A DNA stretch of 64,000 nt, from assembly GCA_032622095.1 (NCBI GenBank), contig CP136061.1, positions 65,663,127 through 65,727,126 of the forward strand. The letters are read 5' to 3'. Below, one piece after another: positions 48,300 to 60,448 of this stretch. The notes below the pieces were generated by a model, which made no database searches, was not told where the DNA came from, and saw nothing but the letters and a program-made list of their open reading frames with translations. Every line of letters begins with the position of its first letter. Position 1 is the stretch's first letter. The position numbers and the translations under genes are program-made. This DNA is from Siphonodentalium dalli. Taxonomy: Eukaryota > Mollusca > Scaphopoda > Gadilida > Siphonodentaliidae.

Positions 48300-49887
48300 G
48301 TCGCGAGTACTGAATATAGTTAGTAGTGGGGTGGGGTCACCAAAATCTAGCTATTACAATTCTGATCATTGAAATCCCTCATCTGATTTGGCAGATAAAT
48401 CTGAATTAGACCTATAAATAAATTTCAGTTTTAAGTGTGTTAGCCAATATGTGGGGGGGGGGGGGGGGGTACTATGATATGTAAAAGCTGGATTAAGAGC
48501 AGTTCAGTGGTAGATAATTACAATTTCAGAATTCACATGTGATACAGTATGTGGGGTGGGCAATTATGCGGTGAAGACCATTAATTAATTTCATAAATTT
48601 CAATAAACAATTGTTTGCCATTATGTTAAAGAGTAATTGAAACTTCAGTTTGTATAGATCAGGTTATGAAAATAAAAGTCCCCCATCTGACTTCACATGT
48701 AAATTTCCATCATTGATTTAATGATAGACTATTCTATGGTGTGGTGGTGGGGGGGGGGGGGGGGTAACTGTGATATATAGTATGTGTGGTTGGTAGCTAT
48801 GTGATGTAATGTTCACATAATTAAGTTCACAATTGTCAAATAACTATGAGTATACATGTGGTGAACCAATCTTATTAATTAAATCCATGATTGCTTGATT
48901 TGACAGCCAGATCTGAATTATAAATGAAGTTTAGTTTTTAATGTAATGGCCTATGTGTTGGTCGACAAGCAGATCCAAATTATAAATGAAATTCAGTTTG
49001 CAATGTAATATCCAATATATAGGTGGGGTGATTATAAATGTAATAGCCGAGTTAAAATTGACTCAATGATACAAAAAATTAAGTTCAGAATGCATATAAT
49101 GAGATGTAGTAAGTGGGGTGAGCTTATGTAATGAACCCCTTCACAGGTAAATATAAATTATTAATTTAGTGATAGACTATTTTAGAGCGTGGTGGTGGTG
49201 GTGTGGGGGTGTGGATACAACGGCTGTATAAAGAGCAATTTAATGATATATAATTACAATTTTCTAATGATGTGTAATTATGGGATAAAGTTCCTTGATT
49301 AGTTTCATAAATGCTAATGAATATGTGGCATTATGTGTAACATTAATTCCTAATTCAGTTTTACAAGTCAGGATATTGTAATGAATACAAAGATGCCTCA
49401 TCTGATTGGTCAGGTCAATTTGCATTATAAATTTGATGACATACAATTTTAAGGTGTGTTGTTGGGAGGGGGTAGCTATTAAATATATTTGGTTATGAAG
49501 TTTCCTCGACTGACTTGACAGGCAAATCTGGTCTATCAGTAATATTCACTTTTAAATGTAAATGCTAATTTATGTCATGAATATGATTCCATGTGATTCA
49601 GAGGCAATTCAGTGTCATGATGGGCAAAGGAACAATTAGGATTCTTCCAAATGCAACTATTTAATTTTTCCATTGTGAATCATGGCTTCACAAGTGAATC
49701 CGAATTGAGAGGCAATTCAATGATATGCTATTCACAATTCAGGTTTACATCTGATGGCCAATATATGGGGGATTTATGGATTGAGACCACATTATTTTGA
49801 TTATGTTTTCCAATCAATATGTATGTGTCTTGATGCGGCTACAACACTTTTAAAATATAGTGTGTTTGTCATGAAAATTCTTCATGT
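48300..49887. repeat. Degenerate AT-rich tandem repeat with G-tracts
   Basis: Loosely repeated phrases such as catctgacttcacatgtaaat, atctgaattataaatgaa, cagttttaaatgtaatggcc and runs of 10-17 G (near 48453 and 48750) recur every 100-300 bp. Units are too diverged for a fixed period. Confidence 0.5.
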
Positions 49888-50962
49888 GACATCACAAGTG
49901 AATCTGAATTAGAAGCTGCTTGTGATAATCATGGTTTTATAATAAGATCACCTAATTGGTTTTCCTTTAAGTATAATTCTTGGGGTAACAATAATATTAG
50001 AATTTAGTTCTAGACAAGCACATTGATTGGCAATACAATACTCAGTTTTTCATCATTCACAAACATATTATATCTGACTATAGCTTATTATATTTAATAT
50101 TTTATATTAAGCCTGTTTTATGAATACATGTTATTTATAGTAAGACAAATACATTATTGGCAATATAATACTAAATTTTTCATCATCCACATATATATAT
50201 ATTGCTACCTATATGAATATAACAGTGTAATTAGTAACCATACACAATAAACATACTGAATAGATACTGACATTATCATGCAGTATTAGTTCGACATCAC
50301 AAGTGAATATGAATTATAAGCTGCTTGTGATAATCATGGTTTTATAATAAGATCACCTAATTGGTTTCCTTTAAGTATAATTCTTGGGGTAACAATAATT
50401 CAGAATTTAGTTCCTGCTGACAAGAATACAAATTATATAAATTCACTTAATCCTTTTTGTTGTTAGTTGTGATATAATAAAGGGTAACAATTAAGTCACT
50501 TAATTAATTATTAATTTCTGTTAGTTGAATGCTTTTTTGGGTTTCAATGTTGTTGACCATTTGAGGGGAGTTATATATTTTACTATGACTATTAGCTTGA
50601 TCTTTTATATTTTGACTATGATAAATTAGATTCAACATTTTTTATTAAGAGTATTATTTGAATACTTATTATTTATAGCTAGACAAGTACATTGATTGGC
50701 AATACTATACTCAGTTTTTCATCATTCACAAACATATTATATCTGATATAGCTTATTACATTTAATATTTTATATTAAGCCTGTTTTATGGATACATGTT
50801 ATTTATAGTAATACAGATACATTGATTGGCAATATATTACTCAATTTTTCATCATCCACATATATATATTGCTACTATAAGAATATAACAGTGTAATTAG
50901 TAGCCATACACATTAACCATACTGAATATATAATGACATTATCATGCAGTATAAGTTCGACA
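49888..50962. repeat. ~405-bp direct duplication with a 255-bp insertion
   Basis: 49888-50293 (gacatcacaagtgaatctga.. to ..gttcgaca) is repeated at 50291-50962. The second copy has about 255 extra bp at 50422-50677. The second copy ends exactly beside the LINE ORF1 stop codon. Confidence 0.75.
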
Positions 50963-50963
50963 T

Positions 50964-53097
50964 TTAAATGTCTGCAGCAGATTTGATTACTTTTTTCTGC
51001 TGGCTGCCACTGTACTCAGGGATGTGGCTAGAGGGGGTGTGGGGGGGGGGTGTCTCACCCCCAGCAGAGAGCTATATTTTCAATAGTTGGAAATTTCATA
51101 CCTGCCACAGCGAAATTTCACACCAACAATAGGTTGAAAATGTTCTTGTAGTTTGATTATAAAACAATTTATTGGGGGGAATTTATTGTTTTTCGACCAA
51201 TATTTGCATATGTTCCTATTTTTGGTCAAAAATTTGGACAGAAATGGACATCAGTTGGAAATTTTCCAACCTTAGGGGGGTGTCAGGTTGGAATTTTCCA
51301 ACACTTGGAAAGCTTGTGTCCTGGTCCCTCCCCCGTGGCCAGTCAAAAACTTCTAGTTAATTTAAGAAAACAATATTGTCATACAATTGGTCAACATTGT
51401 CATTGGAATTGTCATCAGTTGGAAATTTTCCAACCTAAGTGGGGGTGTAGGGTTTGAAATTTCCAACAGTAGGAAGGCTTGAGGCTAGTCTAGATGTTAG
51501 GATTTTGCGATTTTCTTGTTCAGATTTCAAAATTTTCGCACACCGGGCCGAACCATGGTCGGCACGGTGTGTCATTGCCCCATCCACATGGCCAATACAA
51601 AACTGCTTATTAGTTTTGCAAAACAATATTTTACTACATTTGGTCAAACTTGTAGACATAAATGGTCATCAGTTGAAGAATTTTCCAACCTGAGGGGGAG
51701 CATAAGGTTTGAAATTTCCAACACTAGGAAAGCTTAAGTTGAGGCCAGTCTAGATGCTAGGATTTGCGATTTTCTTGTATATAGTTTTCAAAATTTTCTC
51801 ACACCGGGCCAAACAACCATGGTCGGCCCGGTGTTTCCTGGTCTGTTGTCGGTAGCTGTGTGCATTTGTCTGGAATTAGATCACTAGTTGTTTTTTTTGG
51901 GGGCAATTTTCAGGTTAAAATATCTTAATGTTGTCATACTGGGAAAATAGAAGCATGGCTTATGAATATATAGGAAATTAGGCCTGAGCATGAGGTACAA
52001 GGGGGGGGGGGTGCAAATGGAATTATGCAAAAAGTTGTGTTGGTGTGATTCTGACTTTTGAAAGGGGGGGGGGTGCAGTTGGAAATTCCCAAGGTGGACC
52101 CCCCCCCCCCAGCGGAGACCCTCTAGCCACATCCCTGACTGTACTTGACAAATATTTTGCCATTGTGGCTCCATGATTCCTCTATCCCATCAGATTCCTT
52201 GGCCTCTTTTATCAGTTTATTGTTAGTGTCTGTTAAATCTTCCTTGATGACTATTTTTTGCCCTTTTAGTAGTCGTCTTTGTTGTATTACAAGATTTTTT
52301 GTTCTTCTTGTAGTGAATTGACAAATGATGCCCCTTGGAGTATTCTGTCCATCTGAGTGTACTCCTAATCTGTGAGCAATACTTATGTCAGCTTTACTTA
52401 AACTTAGGTTAAGTTTGTTCTGCAGCATTGACACAACTTTGTCTTCACACTCATCAGCTGTTTCGCCCTTTTTGTCATTGCCTATGCCATATATTCTGAT
52501 ACTATCTTTTCTGGTCTGCTGTTCAAGTTGATTCAATTTTCCATTCAGTTGTTTATTTTCTTCTGCCAGTTTATATATAGTTTCATCTTTTTTCTTGGAA
52601 TCTGCTTGTAATTTACCAATTTTCGTGTCCATGCTATCCATTCTCATCTCTACATCGAATATCTTTCCTGTAAATTCTTCTTTTGCACATTTAACTTTGT
52701 TATCATAGTCATTCTTCATTTTGTCCAAAGTCTTTTCAAGGTCTACAGTCTTCACCAAAGGCTTCAGTGTCTCATTTAGGTGATCTTTAGTGACCAATGA
52801 TTCTAGCTTTGTGTTCATTGCCTTTATTTCTGTAAATATTCTGTCCAATTGATTGTCATTAGTTTTGTTTTTCTCTGAGCCGAAATTTATAATAGACTGT
52901 TTCGTGCCAGTAGCGTCACTTGACATTTTCAGTTTTTTTGGAGGAACAGTCAGAACTTTTTTTGGTTTATTAGGACCTTTTGCCTGTTCTGATGCCATGC
53001 TTTCATCTGCACTAGATGTCGAACTCATTGGAGTTGAACGTTTGTCTGCCATGCTAGTCTGGTGTTGTATATTTTTTGAGTCACGATAAGTCGACAA
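50964..53097 (-). pseudogene. LINE ORF1 (coiled coil, RRM-like), split by a hAT MITE
   Basis: From the ATG at 53097 the frame runs 320 codons before entering the MITE at 52137. The N-terminus is Ser/Lys-rich. A heptad-like coiled coil spans about residues 80-200, followed by RKDSIRIYGIGNDKKGE and AHRLGV...RGIICQFTTRR, as in the RRM and C-terminal domains of L1-type ORF1 RNA chaperones. On the far side of the MITE the same frame continues 14 more codons to a TAA at 50964-50966, so the uninterrupted gene would have been about 334 codons. No other lesion was seen in ORF1, in contrast to ORF2. Confidence 0.85.
51017..52137. mobile_element. hAT-type MITE inserted in LINE ORF1
   Basis: The ends are perfect inverted repeats of at least 19 bp, CAGGGATGTGGCTAGAGGG. 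An 8-bp target duplication ACTGTACT lies at 51009-51016 and 52138-52145; 8-bp duplications and CAG-type ends are typical of hAT elements. The inside contains repeated tggaaattttccaac palindromic phrases and long G/C tracts, and no transposase. Short frames at 51172-51737 are not genes. Confidence 0.9.
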
Positions 53098-53714
53098 TAG
53101 GTGACAAAAATCACACCGGCGGAAACACGTTAATGTTCGTTGTTACCTGGCACTTTAACACACAAGTATGTTCACGATGACTGTGAAATCTTCAGTAGTT
53201 TGGTATCTTCACACGAGTATGACACGGGACCAATTATGACATAGCAAAAGTGTAATTAAAACTTTCCACCAACAAACGCTGCCTTACTTCAAGTCGCCAT
53301 TTTGCATTCAATCTCTTCCATCGAACAATCTCACTCCCTATAAAAGTACTTGACGCTTTATGACTCTTGTTTCTTTCTCCTTTTTTCCGAGTCGGTTATA
53401 ACGGGCCTTCCTTTTGCAGGTAACATGTTTTGTTTGCAACTCAATAATGTTCGCGAACGGTCGTCAATAAAAGACACGCAGCAGATGCGATTTCAAGAAC
53501 GGTAACTCGTAATGGCATAATTCGCCATTTTATGACTCCAGCCATAAATGAATTTATATTAAATAATTCAATTTTACTTTTATGATAGCCTTTTAACAGG
53601 AACGTTTTGAGTAGACATCGTCGACTCAAATTAGTTATTTTATAATATAATATTCATATTAGATCACTATTGTCACCGCGAATTTATTGAAATTGGTGTA
53701 CAGTACCCCTTTAA

Positions 53715-53919
53715 AAAAAGTTCATCCAAATCCACCCCATGGTAAAACAAAAAAAATATTCTCAAGATGGGCGTTGTGGGTTTTAACATTTGATCGATTA
53801 TAGGCAAAACCGACATTTTGTCTAAATACCACAATTCTTTAGTCGATTACCAAGAAGTTATCTCGAATTCGATGTACACCGGAATTCCGTCAAAGACACA
53901 CAGTGCTCTTCTTGTTTCG
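53715..53919. other. Unassigned DNA right of the split MITE
   Basis: No gene was recognised. Confidence 0.35.
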
Positions 53920-54030
53920 CGGGGCCCCAGTGGCGCAGTTGATAAAGTGCATGGACAACATACAATGTAAGCCTCAAACTCCAGGCAGAGTTATCTCCCA
54001 TCGCTCCGCTGAGATACCACTGCCATAAGG
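53920..54030 (+). repeat. tRNA-derived SINE fragment
   Basis: ggggccccagtggcgcagtt, continuing gataaagtgc, resembles a tRNA 5' half with an A box (TGGCGCAGTTGATAAAGTG). cctcaaactcc lies where a B box (GGTTCRANTCC) is expected but is degenerate. It continues ccaggcagagttatctccca and tcgctccgctgagata, also found inverted at 59755-59850. Confidence 0.55.
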
Positions 54031-54274
54031 ACATTAATTTGTAAGGAATTCTTACGTGTTTTTAGTTCTTATGTTTTAGGATTAAAATTGTCTATGTCTG
54101 GCTCAGTTCATATTGTTCTTATCAATACCGAAAGAATTACCATTATTGCAAACTTAAAAAAAAAATTGGTGGTCAAAACAAGATAATAGGTGACTAAATA
54201 GTAGTAAATACAGTTCCGCGACGATATGTAAAAATTTATTTATCGTCTGCAAAGTACACTCATTGTGGCAGTGA
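54031..54274. other. Unassigned DNA between SINE pieces
   Basis: Nothing was recognised; it may be an insertion that split one SINE. Confidence 0.35.
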
Positions 54275-54335
54275 TATATCGCAGCGATAGCGTAGAGGGC
54301 GCTGTATGGAGTTGTGTAAGCCTGTCATGGATGCG
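54275..54335 (+). repeat. SINE body fragment
   Basis: gatagcgtagagggcgctgt then atggagtt matches the complement of 59755-59790. With 53920-54030 it covers both halves of the 59.8-kb copy. Confidence 0.5.
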
Positions 54336-54365
54336 AAGCTGTTTCAATCCAGATAAGCGCGTATC

Positions 54366-54800
54366 AAGTCTGAGTTTAGTGTGCCTGTCATTTGCAGAAT
54401 GAGGTCACCATAGGGCAAATTTAGTGACGCTATATATCCCGCATAGCGGGCTAGCATAACTAAATTCACCCTCTGGGGAACTCATTCTGCTTAGGCCTCA
54501 TCTTCTCTGGAAAGGTTCTTTACTATCAAATTTCTATAGAAACTTCTTCACAAAGATTCTATTTCTTTTTAGTGTAGTTGCTCTACAGGTATATCCCCAA
54601 ATTGGCAGACACCACATTGCATGATCGAGGTTTCCAATTGTTGTACATCACAATATTCGCCATTTTGGAACTTCAGTCTGAGTCTATGTCTACCATAACA
54701 GATGAGGCCATTCAACATGAGGTCCCCAGATGGTGAATTTGGTAATGCTGGCCCTCTGGGACCTCATTCTGCAAATGACAGGCACACTAAACTCAGACTT
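54366..54800. mobile_element. Nested fold-back element
   Basis: Outer arms of about 45 bp (aagtctgagtttagtgtgcc) are at 54366-54410 and 54756-54800. Inside, 54393-54430 pairs with 54458-54491 (tgcagaatgaggtcaccata / complement), and tgaggtccccagatggtgaa again pairs with nearby sequence, giving palindromes within palindromes. Confidence 0.7.
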
Positions 54801-56105
54801 AGAGCATATATTGGTAATCCACGCACAGGGAATGCAACCGATTCGTATATCTGGACAAGTTTGTCAGTTGCTTTGTGTGGGTCAGTTGTTTCCACGTTTA
54901 GTTTGGTGATTCAGATGAGTGATTAGCCATCTATGCGGTCTTTCCTCCATCCGTAAAACGGACAACGTAGTGATATGCATGGCCTATAGCGACTGAAACG
55001 ACGATACACCATAATACAAAAATCGATTAATTTCTTCATTATTCCGAAATCGGCCGAGCGGATCGCTATTAAACGGAATAATGTGTGTGTACCGTCTTCG
55101 AATCGCATATACGACAGCCATATCTTGTGTCGCTTTCTGAATTTTGTAATGTTTGGAGTGAATTTCGTAAAGAGGTTGATATTTTTGGCTTTCGGATACT
55201 TCCTTGTATATCTCCCATGTTAATTCATGCCAATCAAATTAACTGTGCATGGTATAGTGTCCAGCATTTTTTCGGATGCCATGTATCAAAGTAGAAACAC
55301 AAAAGTGCATGGTCCGACGACCATGTTTTTTGGGGAATAAAAGACAACCATAATTCCCATAGGTATGCATTCCAGCTAGATTAAGAGGGAGGTGAAGTGA
55401 CAAATGCAAATCTCCGTGACAAACGTTCAAAATGAAGCAGTTATCCAGAAACCAAATCAGGCATATTATTAAACGGTCAACTGCATGCGCCTGCAATGGG
55501 CTATCCCAAAAATATGTTGAGAATTTTCTTTCTGGAATTACACCAATAACTTACTTTTAATATAATCATCATAAAATTCAAAAAATAAATACAACAACAT
55601 TAGAATGGAACAGGTTCTAAACTAACCCGTCAGAGAAATACCTAATATGAATTCCAATACCGCATCAGGAAAATACCTTATTAATCCAACATCACATCAA
55701 GCAACAACTATAAATTGTGTAGCCATGTAACTTTGCTCTGGAGATTTACATTCAAATCCGCCATTTTGTCTTCCTGAACTGAACTTCTTCTTAATATGCA
55801 TATTTTTGAGGCAGGCTATCCGTAAATGTTGCAATAGGAACCACGGAGACGGGTTTGAAATTGGCACTGGGCATGAAATTCGGTCAGATATTACGGATTT
55901 AACGTGAGTTTATTTCTAATAAATGGCCAATATATTTGATCCACATAATTATAGATTGTATAATTTATTTGTAGATTCTGACAACGTTGGTTTCTTGTCT
56001 CTCAGTCAGAGAAGTCCACCAATATTGATGTTGATTCGAAAAGAATTGAAAATATTGGAGATTAAACTGTAGCTCGATTCCCATGTATATATATCTACTA
56101 TATAG
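54801..56105. other. Unassigned DNA
   Basis: No gene or repeat was recognised; short frames in this interval lack domains. Confidence 0.4.
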
Positions 56106-58090
56106 TTAAAACAGGCTCCCGGTTCAGGGGGCGGAGAATTTTTTTTTCCCCGACACGTATGCTTGGGGTGGTGGGTGTCAAAATAAGCCCAAAGCAATTT
56201 TTTCCGTGACAAAATAAATTTTTTTCCTTCACACCTTTTATTAGTTTTTTCACTAGTTTGTATTGCTTTGTAACACTAAGAAACCATTAATAAGGAACTG
56301 CAGTAACACTAAACACGCTAGGGCCATTGGATGTTGGTTTGTGCCTCTTTAGGACAAGGGAAAGTATTTTCAATGCAGCTGAATCGCCCATGCAGCATTC
56401 TATGTAATTAACATCAAATAACGATATTAACTTTAAAGAAATAAATTTAATGCCAAATCTGGTCAAACATGGATATTAAACACTGATGTATAAAGAAAAA
56501 AACATGTAACATACCTAGACTTGTGAGTGGATAACACAATTATCTCATATGTGACAAGAGATAGATAATGGTGATAATTCACAATCTCATGTAGTCATGA
56601 ATGAGTTAATACAGGTTTCTACTAAAAGTGTAGGTTTGTTTTTTTTATTATATGCTTTACTCTCACATGCTATACTTGAACAGTCCAATAGAAATAATGC
56701 TTTTTCTGAACTCATACAAGATTCCTGAATTCATACAAGATAAACTGTAAATGTTATAAAATTCCTAACCAACCCTGACCAATCTGAATCAATTGGAATC
56801 AATCGTGACATTAACTTTCTTTGATTTCCCATTGGTGCTCTAGTGTATTGCTATATGTGCGATAAACATGTTTTAGTAATGTCTAATGAGTCTGGGTGGC
56901 ACGTAGCATATAATAATTTAATCTATCTGATAAAATACAATCACCTATCTGGTGTAAAAAAATCACCTATCTGATGTAGAGCAATATCACCTACCTGGCG
57001 TATAGACATAATATCTTTATAAAAAAAAGTAACAAAACACAAAAACTAAAAAGGTCTCTAAAAAGGACTACCACAATCATCTAAGCATTATATTATATCG
57101 AATATTTATAGACAAACTGATGTTCTAATATTTATATACCATGGAACATTTAATTGCTAAACTGAAGTCATTGTATTGTGGTTGCATTCAATTTCCTTCT
57201 CGTCACAAAACCTATAAAGCAGCTTTATTGCTATTGTGAATAGCAGCTATGCCTGAGTGGGTAACCGGTCACTGACACAGCGCGCACGGTTAATCATAAT
57301 TAATAGTCACTGTTTTAGTGCCAAAATGTGTGTGGTGGTCCTTTTTAGAGACCTTTTTAGTTTTTGTGTTTTGTTACTTTGTTATGGAAATTTATAAAGA
57401 TATTATGTCTATACACCAGGTAGGTGATATTGCTCTACACCAGATAGGTGATTTTGTTTTACACCAGATATGAGATATTGTTTTACACCAGATAGGTGAT
57501 TGTATTATATCAGATAGGTTAAATTATTATATGCTACGTGCCACCCAGACTCATTAGACATTACTCAAATATGTTTATAGCACATATATCAATACACTAG
57601 AGCACACAGGAGCACCAATGGGAAATCAAAGAAAGTTAATGTTACGATTGATTCCAATTGATTCAGATTGGGCAGGATTGATTAGGAATTTTATAACGTT
57701 CACAGTTTATCTTATATGAATTCAGGAATCTTGTATGAGTTCAGAAAAGGCATTATTTCTATTGGACTGCTCAAGTGTATAGCATGTGAGAGTAAAGCAT
57801 ATAATAAAAAACAAACATACACTTTTAGTAGAAACCTGTATTAACTCATTCATGACAGTCAATCCAATGGCCCTAGCGTGTTTAGTGTTGCTGCAGTTCC
57901 TTATTATTGATTTCATAGTGTTACAAACCAGTACAAACTAGTAAAAATCCAATAAAAGGTGTGAATGAACAAAAATAATTTTGTCACGGAAAGAATTGCT
58001 TTGGGTTTATTTTGACACCCACCACCCCCAGGATACGTGTCGGAAAAAAAATTCTGCCCCCCCCCCCCCCCTGGTGTCGGTATGTTTTAA
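56106..58090. mobile_element. ~2-kb TTAA-flanked long palindrome
   Basis: TTAA at 56106-56109 and 58087-58090. The left arm (56110-57074) and right arm (57331-58086) are inverted copies that match nearly throughout (gtaacaaaacacaaaaacta, ctaaaaaggactaccac, acactaaacacgctagggcc, caccttttatt). The left arm carries about 250 bp (around 56345-56600) absent from the right. The loop is about 256 bp. No coding capacity was seen. Confidence 0.8.
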
Positions 58091-58309
58091 GATACTCCTT
58101 GTGGTCTTACTAAATTATGTATACATATAATGTTTGAATGAGCCATGACCGTTTAACTTACGCTGAATTGGTTAGTGTCGCATGTTATTTTACAAAAAGA
58201 CACGCAGGATCTCCAAAATGTGCAATTAGTCGCATATTAATTATTATTACAATAATTAGTTGTATGTGATGTTTGAGTCAAATTTCACCCGAATTTGATG
58301 GGTAGTCCG
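58091..58309. other. Unassigned DNA
   Basis: No feature was recognised. Confidence 0.35.
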
Positions 58310-58400
58310 CCCGCTTTGGATTTGACTGTCGCAGAAGAACGAGACGTTGAGATGCTGGGTGCCTTTTTGGACGTTTTAGAGATCCTATGCGACAATGACC
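58310..58400 (+). repeat. Dispersed repeat related to 14630-14710 and 14795-15168
   Basis: gagatgctgggtgccttttt, gagatcc and tgcgacaatgaccaattcag are shared with those loci. Confidence 0.55.
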
Positions 58401-58704
58401 AATTCAGCTTAACTTTTCCCCATCAAATTTTGTATAAATGTGTTAGATTACTTTATAGACGCATTTGGTATTAGTGGTGGACTGGAAGATACATTTCAAC
58501 AGAGAACTCTTCACCTCTATTGTACAAGTGTACTGTATATTGAATTAAAAATTGCTGATCATCTGGAAACCTAGGTCATTGTGCAGGATACACACAATTT
58601 CATAATTTCTATTTCCTGATTAGTCTGTCAACCAGCCCATTATCTAACATATTCCATACCACTTATGTTAGTCTACTGGAGCAACTTACTTCTATTATAC
58701 TAAA

Positions 58705-59083
58705 CTAGCTGAAACAAGCTCCCGTCGGGAGCCTATATTCAGCGTCGAGACACCTGTGGCCCCCTTTGTGGGACTTCGCGCGCATTTTGATCTCAGACAG
58801 AGCCTTTATTTATCGGCGGCCCCATCAAGGGCGCTTCAAGCACATTTTGATCATTGAAACATTTTGATTTATATATATATTGTTTTAATTTTTTTTTTAG
58901 ATTGAATTCCTTGCTCAATTTAACAAAACCAATTTAAATTTTTTTTTTTTAATTGAAAAGTTTGAAAAACACCATTATAACATCCGCCAGGATACCCCGA
59001 GTTACCACACCAAATTTGGTTGAACTCGGTCCAGGGGTCTGAGAGAAACATCCGAACAGATCCTGCTCGTTTATATATATAGA
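58705..59083 (-). mobile_element. Solitary non-autonomous Helitron (379 bp)
   Basis: On the minus strand it starts TCTATATATATAAACGAG after an A. It ends with a perfect 6-bp stem hairpin GCTCCCGACGGGAGC, nine bases, CTAG, then T. All the canonical Helitron terminal signals are present. No Rep/helicase is encoded and there is no tandem core. Confidence 0.8.
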
Positions 59084-59750
59084 TGACAAGCAGTCACAGC
59101 ACTATACCAGACTCGGATTATGCAGTGATGAACAGTGTGATGACAGTTATATTCTAGCCATTGATAGTCACATCAATGTTTGAGACAGTTGCTCGCTCTT
59201 TTTCTCGAAGCTTCTTTCCGAAGGGTGTCGGTGAGGAATTTTTTCACCCCACCAACCCATATGCAACATGCCATAGCTTAATGTGATCTCCACTAAGGCC
59301 CATATGAGGTGCCAGTAACATAAATATGGTGTTTTTGCTGTTAAAATTCGTATAATATGTTTTTAAACTGTTACAAATGTCACAAGGGCACAAAAAAGGT
59401 CTTTAGTAAACAATTTGCATGAGGTTGTAAAAAACCCTTGTTTTGCCCTTCGGGCCACCGCAAATATTTTATTACCCCCCCCCCCCCCCCCACCCCCGCC
59501 CTATCCGTGAAAGAAGGGAATATAAACAGAACAAAACGAAACGAAGCTCAACAAACAGAATACACCAACTCCTGTTTTATTTTTATTTTCTGGCATGGGT
59601 GTGTCGTGATCTATAATCCGAACGAACTGTGTTTGGTATATAATGTTTGGTACCAAAATCTGTATTTTGTTTTATTCAATAGAAACTACAATCTTATCGT
59701 ATCAACCGATAGAGTTATCCATCTTAGAATATATCGATGGTAAAGGTCTT
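59084..59750. other. Unassigned DNA with poly-C tract
   Basis: A C run lies near 59476-59490. The 101-codon frame at 59438-59743 runs through this tract and is not considered a gene. Confidence 0.4.
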
Positions 59751-59754
59751 CGCC

Positions 59755-59850
59755 AAACTCCATACAGCGCCCTCTACGTTATCACTGCGATATCAGCGGA
59801 GCGATGGGATCATGGGAGATGACACTGCCTGGAGTTTGGGCATTCACGTC
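59755..59850 (-). repeat. SINE body fragment, inverted copy
   Basis: The complement reads ccaggcagtgtcatctccca, tcgctccgctgatatcgcag and gtagagggcgctgtatggag, joining in one piece what is separated at 53920-54030 and 54275-54335. Confidence 0.55.
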
Positions 59851-60448
59851 AAATACAGTAACATAATATAACGAGATGCCGAATTTAAAACACTTTTTTT
59901 TTTCAATTAAACAGCTTCTGAAAGAGGTTAAACTGTTATTTGAACTAAATGAGATCATTCCCAGTCATATGAGTGATATCAGTAGAGTTTTATGTGGCTT
60001 TAGACCAAATTTAGTTAAATTTGGGGTGTGGGTGTAAACAAAAAATTGGGAGTAAATTTTGTGTGTGTGTGCAGGTTTAGGGGTGGTGGGTCCCCGAAAA
60101 TACCAGATGCAAAAAAATGGCATATATATACATTCCTGCAAATGTTTTGCTACCCCCCCCCCCCCCAACACACTGGATAGGGTGCAGAAAATGTCCATTT
60201 GTGGTAATTTTGCTATCGTTTCATATACAGTACAATACTCTATTATGTACATGCGCTATAAATAGCGAAGGTTTAGAAATTAAAAAAAAATCGCATGCAG
60301 GGATAATTGGGGTGGTGTGGTGGTATGGTAACTTAAAAAACAAAAAATTCAATTCGACTGATAATGTTTTGTTCATTTTTACACATTAGCACTTTAACTC
60401 ACACGTTGCTCCATGCGGTTGTCTTGACCAATCAGCATACTAACTTAA

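Larger units (their letters stand above)
42941..53340 (-). mobile_element. LINE retrotransposon (Jockey/CR1-like), interrupted
   Basis: On the minus strand: a 5' region of about 240 bp, ORF1 (53097 down to 50964, split by a hAT MITE), 4.1 kb of AT-rich inserted or expanded sequence, ORF2 remains (46842-43449), and a 3' tail of AATAAACAATCAATCAATCA type at about 42941-42975. The short microsatellite tail instead of poly-A suits CR1/Jockey-group LINEs. ORF1 and ORF2 could come from two insertions; the matching B-MITE halves on the outside favour a single nest. Boundaries are approximate and no target duplication was identified. Confidence 0.7.
42710..53710. mobile_element. piggyBac-type MITE family B, copy 2, split by a 10.4-kb insertion
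   Basis: AGGGGTACTGTACAC at 42710 follows TTAA (42706-42709) and its complement at 53710 precedes TTAA (53711-53714). The outer pieces (about 42710-42940 and 53345-53710) sum to about 600 bp, near the 583 bp of the intact copy at 24416-24998. The right 210 bp is clearly homologous to that copy. The interior is a LINE with further insertions. Confidence 0.8.

Noticed and set aside
53920-54030. A functional tRNA gene
   Set aside because: The A-box half looks tRNA-like, but the B box is degenerate, no cloverleaf can be drawn and fragments recur elsewhere; it fits a SINE head better.
59438-60389. Several ~65-100-codon frames around poly-C/poly-G tracts
   Set aside because: The peptides are dominated by homopolymer-coded proline or glycine runs and differ between strands; no homology was recognised.
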